DNA of 64,000 nt from Gemmatimonadota bacterium (lineage in GTDB: Bacteria; Gemmatimonadota; Gemmatimonadetes; Longimicrobiales; Gaopeijiaceae), in assembly GCA_022826565.1 (NCBI GenBank), contig JAJDUP010000034.1:56765-120764 (forward strand), written 5' to 3'. A model generated the notes under the pieces. It was not told where the DNA came from. It saw only the letters and a list, made by a program, of their open reading frames with translations, and did no database searches. Positions 1 to 10,398 of this stretch are shown in pieces. The stretch's first letter is position 1. Each line of letters begins with the position of its first letter. Made by a program: the position numbers and the translations under genes.

Positions 1-61
1 TTCGACGGAATCCGTGACGACGCGGCGTTCCGGCGGCTGATCGGGGGATAGCGGCGGGCTC

Positions 62-1708
62 CTACCAGCTCCACTCCGGATCCACGGCCTTCACGACCAT
101 CCCCAGCGCCTCGTACTCCCGCTCCGTACGATCCGGTGCGTGCGCGGCGGGCGAGCGGTGGCTCTGCACCACCATCACGAGGTCGCGAGACGGAATGATG
201 TAGGTCCGCTGCTCCCCCGCCCCGGCAGCGTTGTAGGCATCGGGCGGCAGCGTCGGCACGCGGATGCCGCGCCCGTCGTCGCCGGCCGGATTCACCCAGA
301 ACTGCCCGCCGTAGACCGGAGGATCCCACGCCGGCGCCGGTGAGCTCACGAAGTCGACGAACTCCTCGGGCAGCAGCCGCTCGCCGTTCCACATTCCTCG
401 CTGCAGGTACAGCATCCCGACCCGCGCCCAGTTGCGGGGCGTACCGTAGTTGTACCCGGTGAGGATAAAGTTGCCGTGCGCGTCGGTCTCCATGATGAAC
501 CGCCGGATCCCGATCCTGTCGAAGAGCGCCCGTTGCGGCCACGTCAGGTACTCCTCGCCGAGCTCGTTCTCGACCACCCGCCGCACGATGTACCCCAGCG
601 TCCACGGGTCCGAGTTGCGGTAGCGGCCGACCGTGTTGGGCGGGAACTCGGGCTCGCGCGTCGTCGAGAAACGGAACACGTCGATCGGGGCGCCGTACCC
701 CAGCCAGTGGTCCCACTGCCCCGGAATGAACGCCTGCGCCATCTGCTCCGGGGTGGCTCCAGAGTTGGTGAAGCGGAGGCCGGAGGACATGCGAAGCAGG
801 TCGGCGATCCGGATCGCGGCGCGCGGATCGTCAGCAGAGTTCCGCCATTCGGGCACCGGCGCCGCCTGCCAGAGGTCGAGGTGGCCCATCTGGATGAGAC
901 GGCCGATCAGGGTGGCGGTCATGCTCTTTCCCATCGACCAGCTCTCGAGCTGGGTGTCCTTGTGCACCCCCGGCCCGTATTCCTCGGCGATGATCCGCCC
1001 GCGGTGCACCGCGACGAAGGCGGCCCGGTTGTCGCCGGGCGTGAACATGAGCCGCACGGCTTCGGAGACCAGCTCGGCGTCCACGTCATCCGGGAGAGGC
1101 CCGTCCGGCAGCAGATCGCCCATGGGCCAGGGCGTCGTCGCCGCGTCGGGCAGGGCGCTCACCACCTGGCGCGGCGTGAAGAACACCTTGTCTGTCCACC
1201 GCGGCAGAATCACGCACCCCTGGTCGCCGATGTACCGCGCGCGGCCCGCTGCGCCGCCTTGCGACGCGGTAACGACCCGGCGCTCCTCGTCGACGTCAAA
1301 GGCCAGGCGACCGCTCTCGTAATCGCTTACGTCGTCTTCGGTGAGGAGAATGCTCTGGTAAAGCGCCTCGCGCCGGTCGCGCTGCGAGACCCAGATCGCC
1401 GAGCAGAACCGCTTGGCCGAGCCGTTCAGCGCGATTTCGGGCGGCGGGGTGGCGGTCCCGGCCGGCGAACCGGTCGCCGAGTCGTCCGTGCCGGGGGCAT
1501 CCCCGCCCCCCGACGCGTCGGGTGCACCGCAGGCGATCCACCAGATGGATGCCAGCAGTAGCGGACCCAGGTTTGTGACCTCTCTCACGATGTCCTCCTC
1601 GCGTTGTCGGCGCCGCGGCCGGAAGCTCCCCGTTTGATTTCCCCCCATCGTGCGCTGATATTGGCGCAATCGTCCGCCAGACGCACGGTCAATCGCGATT
1701 TGAAACAC
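62..1708 (-). CDS. Serine hydrolase (beta-lactamase class C / PBP-like), probable lipoprotein; true start probably internal near 1590
   Basis: SxxK-type motif in 'ESWSMGKSMTATLIGRLIQMG'; 'WWIACG' lipobox-like signal; C-terminal 'AAGAGEQRTYIIPSRDLVMVV' typical of the class C family. Confidence 0.85.
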   Translation of the reverse strand: MFQIAIDRASGGRLRQYQRTMGGNQTGSFRPRRRQREEDIVREVTNLGPLLLASIWWIACGAPDASGGGDAPGTDDSATGSPAGTATPPPEIALNGSAKRFCSAIWVSQRDRREALYQSILLTEDDVSDYESGRLAFDVDEERRVVTASQGGAAGRARYIGDQGCVILPRWTDKVFFTPRQVVSALPDAATTPWPMGDLLPDGPLPDDVDAELVSEAVRLMFTPGDNRAAFVAVHRGRIIAEEYGPGVHKDTQLESWSMGKSMTATLIGRLIQMGHLDLWQAAPVPEWRNSADDPRAAIRIADLLRMSSGLRFTNSGATPEQMAQAFIPGQWDHWLGYGAPIDVFRFSTTREPEFPPNTVGRYRNSDPWTLGYIVRRVVENELGEEYLTWPQRALFDRIGIRRFIMETDAHGNFILTGYNYGTPRNWARVGMLYLQRGMWNGERLLPEEFVDFVSSPAPAWDPPVYGGQFWVNPAGDDGRGIRVPTLPPDAYNAAGAGEQRTYIIPSRDLVMVVQSHRSPAAHAPDRTEREYEALGMVVKAVDPEWSW

Positions 1709-1722
1709 CCAGGGAGGTCCTC

Positions 1723-3750
1723 ATGAAGACCCGGCACGCCCTTCTCACCGCACCCCTGCTCTTCGCCCTCGCCTCGGCGGCCCACCTTGCTGCACAGGAT
1801 CCCCCCGGCCTCCTCGACATGGACACCTACATGGAGATGGAGTCGGTGGGCAGTCCGCGCATCTCGCCGGACGGGAACCACATCCTGTTCACACGGGGCA
1901 GCGTGGACAAGATGAACGACCGCAACCAGAGCAATCTCATGATCATCGACCTCGCCACGCAGCGCGTCCGCGAGCTGGAAACAGGGAGCTTCGAGGTATC
2001 GTCGCCGATCTGGTCACCGGACGGCACGCGGATCGCGTTTCTCTCCGACAAGAGCGGGACGAACCAGATCCACATGATGTGGCTCGACACGCGTGAGACC
2101 GTGCAGCTCACCAACCTCGACCGCGCGCCGGGCGGTATCCGCTGGTCGCCCGACGGGACGGAGATCTCGTTCACGATGTTTCTGCCCGAGACCGGATCGC
2201 CGCTGCCGATCAAGATGCCGGACTTCCCACGCGGCGCGGACCTGGCCAGGCCCGCCGTGGTGGAGGATCGCATCGCGTGGGCGCGGGACGGGCGTGGATA
2301 CACGCCGAAGGGAAACACGCAGATCTTCATCGTCGACGCGGGGCTGGGCGGCACGCCGCGGCAGATCACCTCCGGCGAGAACTCGCACAACAACCCGCGC
2401 TGGGCGCCCGACGGCACCAAGCTTTACTTCAGCGCCGATCTGACGCCCGAGGAAGGCTACGAGCGCGGCAACTCCGAGGTCCACGCGATCGATCTGACCA
2501 CCCTCGAGATCACCACGCTGACCGACCGCCTCGGTCCCGACAACGGCCCCAACCCGTCGCCCGACGGCACCATGATCGCCTACACCGGCTACGACCAGAA
2601 CGAGAACTACAGCAACCTCTCGAACCTGTACCTGATGGACGCCGACGGAAGCAACAGCCGCATGCTGGCCGGGAATCTCGCGAACTCCCCCAGCGGCGTG
2701 ACCTGGGCGCCCGACGGATCCGGCGTCTACTTCACCCTGGGCAAGGAGGGCTCGTCGAATCTCCATTTCGTGTCCACGGACGGCAATATGAAGCAGGTCA
2801 CCGAGGGCGTGCACTACATCACCGGCGTCTCGATCGCCAACAACGGCACTGCGGCCGCGACCAACTCCACCTTCTACCGCCCGAACTACCTGGTCACCTT
2901 CGACCTCGACAACGCGGGCGAACTCGACACGCTGGTCGACTACAACGAAGACATCCTCGCCGACATCAAGCTCGGCGAGGTCGAGGAGATCTGGACCGAG
3001 TCCTTCGACGGCTGGCCGGTGCAGGGCTGGCTCATGAAGCCCGCCAACTATGAGCCCGGCCAGAAGTACCCGCTGCTGCTCTGGATCCACGGCGGGCCGG
3101 TCTCGATGTACACGGTGCGCTGGAACTGGAACTGGCAGAACTTCGCGGCGGACGGCTACGCGGTGCTGTGGATGAACCCGCGCGGCAGCACCGGGTACGG
3201 CCAGGACTTTGTCAACGGCATCAACTACCTGTATCCCGGCAACGACTTCCACGACCTCATGGCCAGCGTCGACGCGGCCATCGACCGCGGCTTCATCGAC
3301 GAGGACAACATGTTCGTCACCGGGAGCAGCGGCGGGGGCGTGCTGACCGCCTGGATCGTCGGCCACACGGACCGCTTCCGGGCGGCCGTGTCGCAGCGGC
3401 CCGTCATCAACTGGCACTCCTTCGTCGGCACCACCGACGGCTCGGGCTGGTACCGCCGCTTCCGTTCCTTCCCGTGGGAGGACCCGATGGAGTACGCCGA
3501 GCGCTCACCGCTTCATTACGTCGACAACGTGACCACCCCAACGATGCTGCTCTCCGGCGTCGAGGATCTGCGCACCCCGATGCCCCAGGCCGAGGAGTTC
3601 TACCGCGCGCTCAAGGTGCTGGGACAGGAGACCATGCACGTCAAGATCCCCGACGAGTACCACGGCTCGCGCTCGGTATCGCACCGGATCGCGACGCAAC
3701 TCTATCTCAAGGCGTGGTTCGACAAGTTCAGGGACAAGCCGATCGCGTAG
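1723..3750 (+). CDS. S9 family peptidase (dipeptidyl aminopeptidase / prolyl oligopeptidase-like) with PD40 beta-propeller
   Basis: Signal peptide, repeated 'SPDGxxIxFxS' propeller motifs, 'WIHGGP', nucleophile region 'GSSGGG', C-terminal 'EYHGSRS'. Confidence 0.93.
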   Translation: MKTRHALLTAPLLFALASAAHLAAQDPPGLLDMDTYMEMESVGSPRISPDGNHILFTRGSVDKMNDRNQSNLMIIDLATQRVRELETGSFEVSSPIWSPDGTRIAFLSDKSGTNQIHMMWLDTRETVQLTNLDRAPGGIRWSPDGTEISFTMFLPETGSPLPIKMPDFPRGADLARPAVVEDRIAWARDGRGYTPKGNTQIFIVDAGLGGTPRQITSGENSHNNPRWAPDGTKLYFSADLTPEEGYERGNSEVHAIDLTTLEITTLTDRLGPDNGPNPSPDGTMIAYTGYDQNENYSNLSNLYLMDADGSNSRMLAGNLANSPSGVTWAPDGSGVYFTLGKEGSSNLHFVSTDGNMKQVTEGVHYITGVSIANNGTAAATNSTFYRPNYLVTFDLDNAGELDTLVDYNEDILADIKLGEVEEIWTESFDGWPVQGWLMKPANYEPGQKYPLLLWIHGGPVSMYTVRWNWNWQNFAADGYAVLWMNPRGSTGYGQDFVNGINYLYPGNDFHDLMASVDAAIDRGFIDEDNMFVTGSSGGGVLTAWIVGHTDRFRAAVSQRPVINWHSFVGTTDGSGWYRRFRSFPWEDPMEYAERSPLHYVDNVTTPTMLLSGVEDLRTPMPQAEEFYRALKVLGQETMHVKIPDEYHGSRSVSHRIATQLYLKAWFDKFRDKPIA

Positions 3751-3781
3751 AGGCGGCTTCGCTACAACCCGGCATCGCAAA

Positions 3782-3815
3782 GGGCCCGGGGCGCTCCGAC
3801 AAGCGCCCCGGGCCC
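3782..3815. terminator. Strong hairpin between convergent genes, putative bidirectional terminator
   Basis: gggcccggggcgc (3782-3794), short loop, gcgccccgggccc (3803-3815): perfect 13-bp stem between the S9 peptidase stop and the OmpA-family stop. Confidence 0.75.
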
Positions 3816-3857
3816 CTCGTCAGAACCCTGCCGGGCCCGACTCGAGCGCGGGTACGA

Positions 3858-5555
3858 CTACCCCAGCACCCTCCTGATCGGCTCCATCCTGAACAGCGCC
3901 ACCCCTGGACGGGCTGCCGTCGCCGTCGAAGCGACCAGCACGGGCACCTCCAGGTTTGGCCGCGTCACCCGGTCCGCGTCGGCCGGCTCGAAGCCCATGT
4001 CGGACATCGCCAGGCGGACGTCCTGCTCGAGCGCCTCCGGCTCGTCCGCGGCACCGGCGTCCGTGTTGTAGCTCCACCGCGACGGCGTGATCACGGTGTC
4101 GGCCATCTGAACGTCCCGTTCCGTGAACGTCGTGTCCGGAACCATGGTCGTGTCGGCCGTAATCACCGTCTCGAGGGTCGTCTCGCGCGTGATGTTGAAC
4201 TCGACGCGCCGATTCTGCGACCGGGCTTCGGCGCTGCGCCCCTCCGTCAGCGGCCTGCTCTCGCCGTGCGACATCGCCGAGAGGCGCCCGGAGCTGATCC
4301 CGGCTCCCGTCATGGCCTCCACCACGGCGTTGGCCCGTTCCATCCCCAGGTCGACGTTGTACTGCTCCGTCCCGACTTCATCGGCGTGGCCCTCGATCCT
4401 GAGTTCCACGCCCGGGTTGTTCCTGAGGGCTGTGGCTTTCGCCTGCACCTGGGACTGGCCCGTCTCGGTCAACTCGGCCTCGTCGAACTCGAAGAGGATC
4501 AGCGCTTCGAGTGTCCCGCGGTCGCTGGCCGAAAGCGCGCGTCCCTCTACCGTGGTGTCGGCGGTGATCACCCTCCGCATCGTAACGGTCGTGTCGACCA
4601 CGGTGACGGTATACGGCGTGATGACGGTGTCGGCCTTGTTGGACGGCAGCGCGATGGAGCCCATGAATCCCAGCTTCCGCGAACGGAAGGTGGAGTAGCC
4701 GTCGTGTGTCATCCCGAGCGCAAACGCCCCGACGCGGATATAGCCCATATCGAGCTGCACGCCCGCGTTCATGTCGAAGCCGTTGTACTCTCCGATCAGG
4801 TTGAGCTGACGCCGGCTTCCCATGCCGATGTGGATCCCCGCTCCCGCGAAGATCCCGCCGGAAGTCCCGTCCTGATGGAAGTCCAGGTCGCCGCCGGCCG
4901 AGAACACCCCGGATCCCCATCCACCCGTGAGGCTGATGGCGCTGCCGTCGGAGACCGGCAGATGCGCGGTCGCGACCGCATAGGGGCTCAGGTTGGCGTT
5001 GTAGTCGTCATCGCCCACATCCGTGTGGAGCCGTGAATCGGGATAGCCCAGGCGGTTGGGCTGGAACTCGTATCTGTTGGAATAATCGTCGCCGAAGGTC
5101 GGTGAATTCGTGTACCGCGCCCCGACCGCCAGGTCGAAATTGCTGACCGAGCTGGGGAGCAGTGAAATCCTCCCGAATCCGCCGATGAGGTTGCCGCCGT
5201 CCTCCGCCGCCGCGAGGTGCTGCAGCGACACGCCGACTTCCACCCGGTCGAAGAGACCGATGGCGAGGGAGCCGTCGGATAGCCACTTTTCGTAGGGGGA
5301 GCCGACGGTGATGAAGTTGCCCATCGGATCCACGATTACGAACTCGGGAATCGACGCCGTGAAACCGGAATAGGTTCCCACGATCGTCATGTGCGGCAGC
5401 ACGGACGCGACGGGAATGTCGAGCAGGCCCGAGCCGTAGCGGAGCGTACTGGGCATCCTGACGCTCTGTGCCGTTACGGGCTGGGCCACGGACAGGAGCC
5501 CGAAACAGATCAGGACCCCGGACAGCACTTTGGAATTGGAAAGACTTATCCGCAT
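3858..5555 (-). CDS. OmpA family outer membrane protein (start set at MRISLSNSKVL; ORF track extends to 5732)
   Basis: Signal peptide 'MRISLSNSKVLSGVLICFGLLSVAQPVTAQS'; OmpA-like 'LRIEGHADEVGTEQYNVDLGMERANAVVEAM...SHGESRP...QNRRVEF'. Confidence 0.9.
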   Translation of the reverse strand: MRISLSNSKVLSGVLICFGLLSVAQPVTAQSVRMPSTLRYGSGLLDIPVASVLPHMTIVGTYSGFTASIPEFVIVDPMGNFITVGSPYEKWLSDGSLAIGLFDRVEVGVSLQHLAAAEDGGNLIGGFGRISLLPSSVSNFDLAVGARYTNSPTFGDDYSNRYEFQPNRLGYPDSRLHTDVGDDDYNANLSPYAVATAHLPVSDGSAISLTGGWGSGVFSAGGDLDFHQDGTSGGIFAGAGIHIGMGSRRQLNLIGEYNGFDMNAGVQLDMGYIRVGAFALGMTHDGYSTFRSRKLGFMGSIALPSNKADTVITPYTVTVVDTTVTMRRVITADTTVEGRALSASDRGTLEALILFEFDEAELTETGQSQVQAKATALRNNPGVELRIEGHADEVGTEQYNVDLGMERANAVVEAMTGAGISSGRLSAMSHGESRPLTEGRSAEARSQNRRVEFNITRETTLETVITADTTMVPDTTFTERDVQMADTVITPSRWSYNTDAGAADEPEALEQDVRLAMSDMGFEPADADRVTRPNLEVPVLVASTATAARPGVALFRMEPIRRVLG

Positions 5556-5840
5556 AGGGCTTCCTCCCAGGACGCGCTCCCGCACGCGGGAGCCAGGTCG
5601 ACAAAAGGTGTTGAGTAATGTCCAAACAGAAGGCTTTACCCGCCCTCTCCGCAAGACCTTGACGGCGGTCGCGGTGTCAAACGGGCGTTCAGGCACCGGT
5701 TCCGTCCGCCCGCCCGGCCCGAGGCTGGCCATCGGTCCTCCGCTGACTGAGTATTAGGCGCAACGTCTGGTTGGAACGACTACACGCAACCAGCTCTTTT
5801 GATCCGGCCCACGCACCACTTCCAGGAAAAGGACCGCACG

Positions 5841-6380
5841 ATGACACTCCCCACAGTGGCCGCCTTCGCCCTCACCGCAGGCCTGCTCCTCACCGTATCC
5901 TGCACCGCACCGCCCCCGCCGCCCGAAGCCGAGACGCCCCCGCCCGACCCCGAGGAGGCCGCGGTGGTCGCCGCGGTCGAGCAGCTCTTCGAAGCCATGC
6001 GGGTCGGTGACAGCGAGATGGCCCGGGCCGTCTTCCACCCCGAAGCCCGACTCGGCCGCGCGGGCGACGACGGGATCAGCTTCAACCCCGCCGACGGTTT
6101 CATCGACATGATCGGCCGCCCCCGCGACGAAGTCTACGACGAGCCCGTCTGGGACTGGACCGTCCAGATCGACGGCCGCCTCGCCCAGATGTGGACCCGC
6201 TACGCATTCTACCGCGACGACGAGTTCTCGCACTGCGGCTGGGAGGGCTTCCAGCTCTACAAGGGCGAAACGGGCTGGCAGATCACCCAGCTCATCGATA
6301 CCAGCCGCACCGAGGACTGCTTCTACCCGCCCGGCCGCGAGCCCGCCGAGTCCGGAGCCGAACCGGGGTCCGAAGGATGA
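5841..6380 (+). CDS. SnoaL/NTF2-like (DUF4440-type) lipoprotein
   Basis: 'MTLPTVAAFALTAGLLLTVSC' lipobox; 'VEQLFEAMRVGDSEMARAVFHPEARL...WEGFQLYKGETGWQITQLIDTSR'. Confidence 0.7.
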   Translation: MTLPTVAAFALTAGLLLTVSCTAPPPPPEAETPPPDPEEAAVVAAVEQLFEAMRVGDSEMARAVFHPEARLGRAGDDGISFNPADGFIDMIGRPRDEVYDEPVWDWTVQIDGRLAQMWTRYAFYRDDEFSHCGWEGFQLYKGETGWQITQLIDTSRTEDCFYPPGREPAESGAEPGSEG

Positions 6381-8242
6381 GAAAACAGCCCCCGGCCGCC
6401 AATCCAGCCCGGATGGTCGCGTGTGCCGCCCTCGCCCTCGGCGCCTGCACGGCCGACGCCCCCGCGCCCACCACCGCCGAGGTCGACGCCCTCGCGCAGT
6501 CGGTCAAGGACGCGATCACCACCGACGCGCTCATGAGCTGGTCGGCCGCGATCACCGCCCACGCGCGCCCCTCCGGCAGCCCCGGCGAGAACGCCGCGAT
6601 CGACACCATCGTGGCCACGCTGGAGGCCCGCGGCGTCCCCGTCATGGTGCACGAGCTGCCCGCCTACGCCAGCGACCCCATCTCGGCGTCGGTCACCATC
6701 CCGGGCACCGACTTCGCCCCCGACGCGATCACCATGGCGTACTCGGGGCAGAGCGCCGGCACCGTCGGCGAGGTCGTCGACATGGGTGCGCTCGCGGATC
6801 TGCCGCGGCTTGAGGTCGGCACCGGGGAACGCCTCGTGATCGAGGGCGAGGAGTTCGGCGCGGACCTGCCCGTCCTGAGCGGCAAGGTGGCCATCGTCGA
6901 CGGGCAGCCGCGCAACGTGCCCACGATCGCGCTGGAGCGGATGGGCGCGGCGGCGGTCGTCTTCATCAACCCCGAGGAGCGGCTCAACGAGCTGATCGTG
7001 ACGTCGACCTGGGGCAGTCCGTCGCTGATGAACCACCACCGCCTGCCCACGATTCCGGTGGCGCAGATCGCCCGCAGCGGCGGTGATGAGCTGCGCGCGC
7101 GAATGGCCGCCGGGCCCGTCGAGCTGCGCGTCGCGACCGAGCTCGAGACCGGGTGGAAGACGATGCGGCTGGCCGTGGCCACGATCGAGCCGACCGGGCC
7201 GGCGGGGGCGCCGTACGTGGTGCTGGGGGGCCACATCGACGGATGGCACTACGCCGCCACCGACGAGGCCGCGTCGAACGCCGCCATGCTCGCAATGGCG
7301 CTGGCCTTCCACGACGTGCGCGACCAGCTGCGGCACGGGCTGGTGGTGGCGTGGTGGCCGGGGCACAGCAACGCGCGCTACGCCGGATCGACCTGGTTCG
7401 CGGACGAGTTCTTCACCGACCTGCGCGCCCGCGGCCTGGCCTACATGAACATTGACGGGATCGGCCAGATCGACGCGAAGGTCTTCGGCGCCTCCACGTC
7501 CGAGGCGTTCGGCCCCTTCGCCGTGCGGGTGGTGTCGGAGCTGCACGGCGTCGAGATCTCGCCGTCGCGGCCCGGCCGCAATTCGGACCAGGTCTTCAAC
7601 GGGGTGGGGCTGCCCCTGCTTCAGTTCAGTCACTCCCGACTGGCGGAGGACGGCGGCTACTGGTGGTGGCACACGACCGAGGACACCTACGACAAGATCG
7701 GCCCGGAGGTGCTGAAGACCGATACGGACATCTACGTGCACGCCCTGGCGACGATGCTGGCCGGGCCGCGCTACCCGGTGAGCCTGACTGCGCAGGTCGA
7801 GGCGCTGGACGCGGCGATCGAGACGCGGGATGCGGCGGCGGGCGGCGCGCTGCAGCTGCGCACCCACCTTGGCGACCGAATGGAGCGCCTGCGCAGGGTC
7901 GCGGCGGACCTGGAGGAACGGGCCGATGCGGGTGAGATCGGTTCGGTGGACATGGTGGCCTTCCTCCGGCCTCTGCACCGCGTGATGTATGTGCCGCTGA
8001 ACGACTACCACCCCGATCCGGGCGTCTACCTGGGTCCGCTGCCGGGCCTGGCACCGGCACGGATCCTGGTGGAAGCGGAGCCCGGCAGCGACCGGCGGGG
8101 GTTCGCCGCACCGGTGTTGGTGCGCGAGCGCAACCGGCTCGTCGTGGCGGTCGACGAGGCACTGGACGTCGGCTACATGCGGACCACGCTGGCGTCGCTC
8201 CGCCAGGGGATGGCCGAGCTCAGAGAGGAGCGCGATCGGTAG
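6377..8242 (+). CDS. M28 family metallopeptidase lipoprotein, ATGA overlap with upstream gene
   Basis: 'VVLGGHIDGWHYAATDEAASNAAMLAMA', 'WWPGHSNARYAGSTWFADEF', 'SDQVFNGVGLPLLQFS'; start ATG overlaps the upstream TGA. Confidence 0.88.
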   Translation: MRKQPPAANPARMVACAALALGACTADAPAPTTAEVDALAQSVKDAITTDALMSWSAAITAHARPSGSPGENAAIDTIVATLEARGVPVMVHELPAYASDPISASVTIPGTDFAPDAITMAYSGQSAGTVGEVVDMGALADLPRLEVGTGERLVIEGEEFGADLPVLSGKVAIVDGQPRNVPTIALERMGAAAVVFINPEERLNELIVTSTWGSPSLMNHHRLPTIPVAQIARSGGDELRARMAAGPVELRVATELETGWKTMRLAVATIEPTGPAGAPYVVLGGHIDGWHYAATDEAASNAAMLAMALAFHDVRDQLRHGLVVAWWPGHSNARYAGSTWFADEFFTDLRARGLAYMNIDGIGQIDAKVFGASTSEAFGPFAVRVVSELHGVEISPSRPGRNSDQVFNGVGLPLLQFSHSRLAEDGGYWWWHTTEDTYDKIGPEVLKTDTDIYVHALATMLAGPRYPVSLTAQVEALDAAIETRDAAAGGALQLRTHLGDRMERLRRVAADLEERADAGEIGSVDMVAFLRPLHRVMYVPLNDYHPDPGVYLGPLPGLAPARILVEAEPGSDRRGFAAPVLVRERNRLVVAVDEALDVGYMRTTLASLRQGMAELREERDR

Positions 8243-8451
8243 GCCGGCGGCTTCCCCCGGGTGGGATTCGCTCCGCCAGCTCCGGTTCAGAAGATCATAC
8301 TCTATTGTTCGGACTGTTGCGGAGCCGATCCCGCCGTCGGTCGCACACCCGCCCTGCCGGTACCGGGCGACCGAGACGCTGTTTGACCTCCGCGGGATCA
8401 TCAAGCTATTGGTGCAGGGTTCAACCACCGATCACCGGCACGGATGACGTA

Positions 8452-10392
8452 ATGGCGCGAGCACCCCGAATGGCGAGGCGATTCCTCCGGCTCCTTTGCC
8501 TGACGCCGGCAGTGTCGCTCGCCGCATGCGCTCCGGCTGCCCCGCCTTCCCACGGCGATGGCGACTGGCCGACCTACGGTCGCGACCAGGGCGGCACCAG
8601 GTACTCGCCGCTCGACCAGATCACGCCGGAAAACGCCGGCGCTCTCGAGGTCGCGTGGGAGTGGGAGACCGGGGAACTGCCGATCGCGGGCCCGGTTGCG
8701 CCGATTCGCGGGCAGCAGGTGCGGCCCGGCAACTTCGAGACGACCCCGGTCGCCTTCAACGACACCCTCTACTTCACAACCCCCTACAACCGCGTCATCG
8801 CCCTGGACGGCAGCACCGGCGAGACGATCTGGGATTTCGACCCGCGCACCGTCGAGTGGGGCCAGCCGCCGAACGGGACCGGGTTCGTGCATCGCGGGGT
8901 GGCGGTTTGGAGCGGCGGGGAGGGGCGGCGCGTCTTTCTCAACACGCGCTGGCGGCTGATCGCCCTCGACGGCGCCACGGGCGAACCGATCCAATCCTTC
9001 GGCCACCGGGGCGAGATCGACCTCACCGAGAATCTGCTCTGGCGCACCAATCGGCTGCACTACACGCAGACGTCGCCGCCGGTCGTCTTCGAGGACCTGC
9101 TGATCATCGGCAACGGAGTCTGGGACGGGTTCATCTACCCGCGCGACCCGCCGGGAAACATCCAGGCCTTCGACGTCCACACCGGCGAGCTGGTGTGGTC
9201 CTTCAACCTCATTCCGCAGCCGGGCGAGCCGGGGAACGAGACCTGGGAGGACGGCAGCTGGGACTACACCGGGCACACCAACGCCTGGGCTCCGATGGTG
9301 ATGGACGAGGAGCGCGGACTGCTCTTCGCCGGCATCGGCACCCCGTCGAACGACTACTACGGCGGCCACAGGCTGGGCGACAATCTCTATGCAGAGGCGC
9401 TCGTCGCGCTCGACGCCCGCACCGGCGCACTCGCCTGGCACTTCCAGACGGTCCACCACGGGCTGTGGGACTTCGACCTGCCCGGCGCGCCCGTGCTGAT
9501 GACGATCGAGGTGGACGGCAGCGCGATCGATGCAGTCGCGGTGGCCGGCAAGACCGGGTTCGTGTACACCTTCGACCGCGCGACCGGCGAGCCCGTGTGG
9601 CCCATCGAGGAGCGCCCCGTGCCGCCGAGCGAGGTGCCCGGCGAGGTCGCCGCGGCCACCCAGCCCTTCCCCACCCGCCCGCCTCCCTTCGCGAAGCAGG
9701 GCTTCACCCCCGACGACCTCATCGACCTCACCCCCGAGCTGCGCCGTGATGCCGAGGAGCTGACGGCGGGATACCGTTTCGGCCCCCTCTTCGAGCCCCC
9801 ATCCATGCAGGGCACGATCACGATGCCGGGGATCCTCGGCGGCGGGAACTGGGGCGGCGCGGCCTTCGATCCGGGTTCGGACATCCTCTTCGTGAAGTCG
9901 TCCGAGGATCCCAGCCTGCTCACCATCGGCCAGGGCAATCCCGAGACGATGGTCGGCGACTACGGCCTCGAGCGCGGCGCCCCGCGCACCCTGCGGATCG
10001 GCAACGTGCCCATCACGAACCCGCCGTGGGGCACGCTGACCGCCATCGACATGAACGCGGGCGAGATCCTGTGGCAGGAGGCGGTCGGCGAGCGGCCCGA
10101 GGTGCGCAGCGACCCGGCGCTGGCCGGGGTTGCGCTGCCGGCGCGGCTGGGCGTGGTGGGCCCGCCCGGCCCGTTCGTCACCGGCGGCGGCCTGGTCTTC
10201 CTGACCGGCGGCTCGGACATCCTGTACGCCTTCGATGCCGCCAGCGGCGAGGTGGCCTGGGAGGGCCGCCTGCCGGCGCTCGGATACGCCAACCCGATGA
10301 CCTTCCGGACGCGCGGCGGGCGCCAGCTGGTCGTGATCGCCACGGGCGGCCCCGAGGGCGGTTCGCTGATCGCGTTCGGATTGCCGGAATAG
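8452..10392 (+). CDS. PQQ-type quinoprotein dehydrogenase-like beta-propeller protein, lipoprotein
   Basis: 'WPTYGRDQGGTRYSPLDQITPENAGALEVAW', 'WDFDPRTVEWGQPPNGTGFVHRGVAVW', 'HHGLWDFDLPGAPVL'. Confidence 0.92.
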   Translation: MARAPRMARRFLRLLCLTPAVSLAACAPAAPPSHGDGDWPTYGRDQGGTRYSPLDQITPENAGALEVAWEWETGELPIAGPVAPIRGQQVRPGNFETTPVAFNDTLYFTTPYNRVIALDGSTGETIWDFDPRTVEWGQPPNGTGFVHRGVAVWSGGEGRRVFLNTRWRLIALDGATGEPIQSFGHRGEIDLTENLLWRTNRLHYTQTSPPVVFEDLLIIGNGVWDGFIYPRDPPGNIQAFDVHTGELVWSFNLIPQPGEPGNETWEDGSWDYTGHTNAWAPMVMDEERGLLFAGIGTPSNDYYGGHRLGDNLYAEALVALDARTGALAWHFQTVHHGLWDFDLPGAPVLMTIEVDGSAIDAVAVAGKTGFVYTFDRATGEPVWPIEERPVPPSEVPGEVAAATQPFPTRPPPFAKQGFTPDDLIDLTPELRRDAEELTAGYRFGPLFEPPSMQGTITMPGILGGGNWGGAAFDPGSDILFVKSSEDPSLLTIGQGNPETMVGDYGLERGAPRTLRIGNVPITNPPWGTLTAIDMNAGEILWQEAVGERPEVRSDPALAGVALPARLGVVGPPGPFVTGGGLVFLTGGSDILYAFDAASGEVAWEGRLPALGYANPMTFRTRGGRQLVVIATGGPEGGSLIAFGLPE

Positions 10393-10398
10393 GGGACG

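Noticed and set aside
2014-3417. Long antisense ORFs such as 2014-3417(-), 6323-8428(-), 8401-11154(-), 17446-19251(-), 21945-24491(-), 43001-44143(-)
   Set aside because: Arg/Val/Gly/His-rich shadow ORFs opposite well-supported genes; expected in high-GC DNA and without recognisable domains.
3168-5036. 622-aa plus-strand ORF spanning the S9 peptidase 3' end and the OmpA gene
   Set aside because: Covers two convergent genes and the terminator hairpin; composition is typical of an out-of-frame GC-rich read-through.
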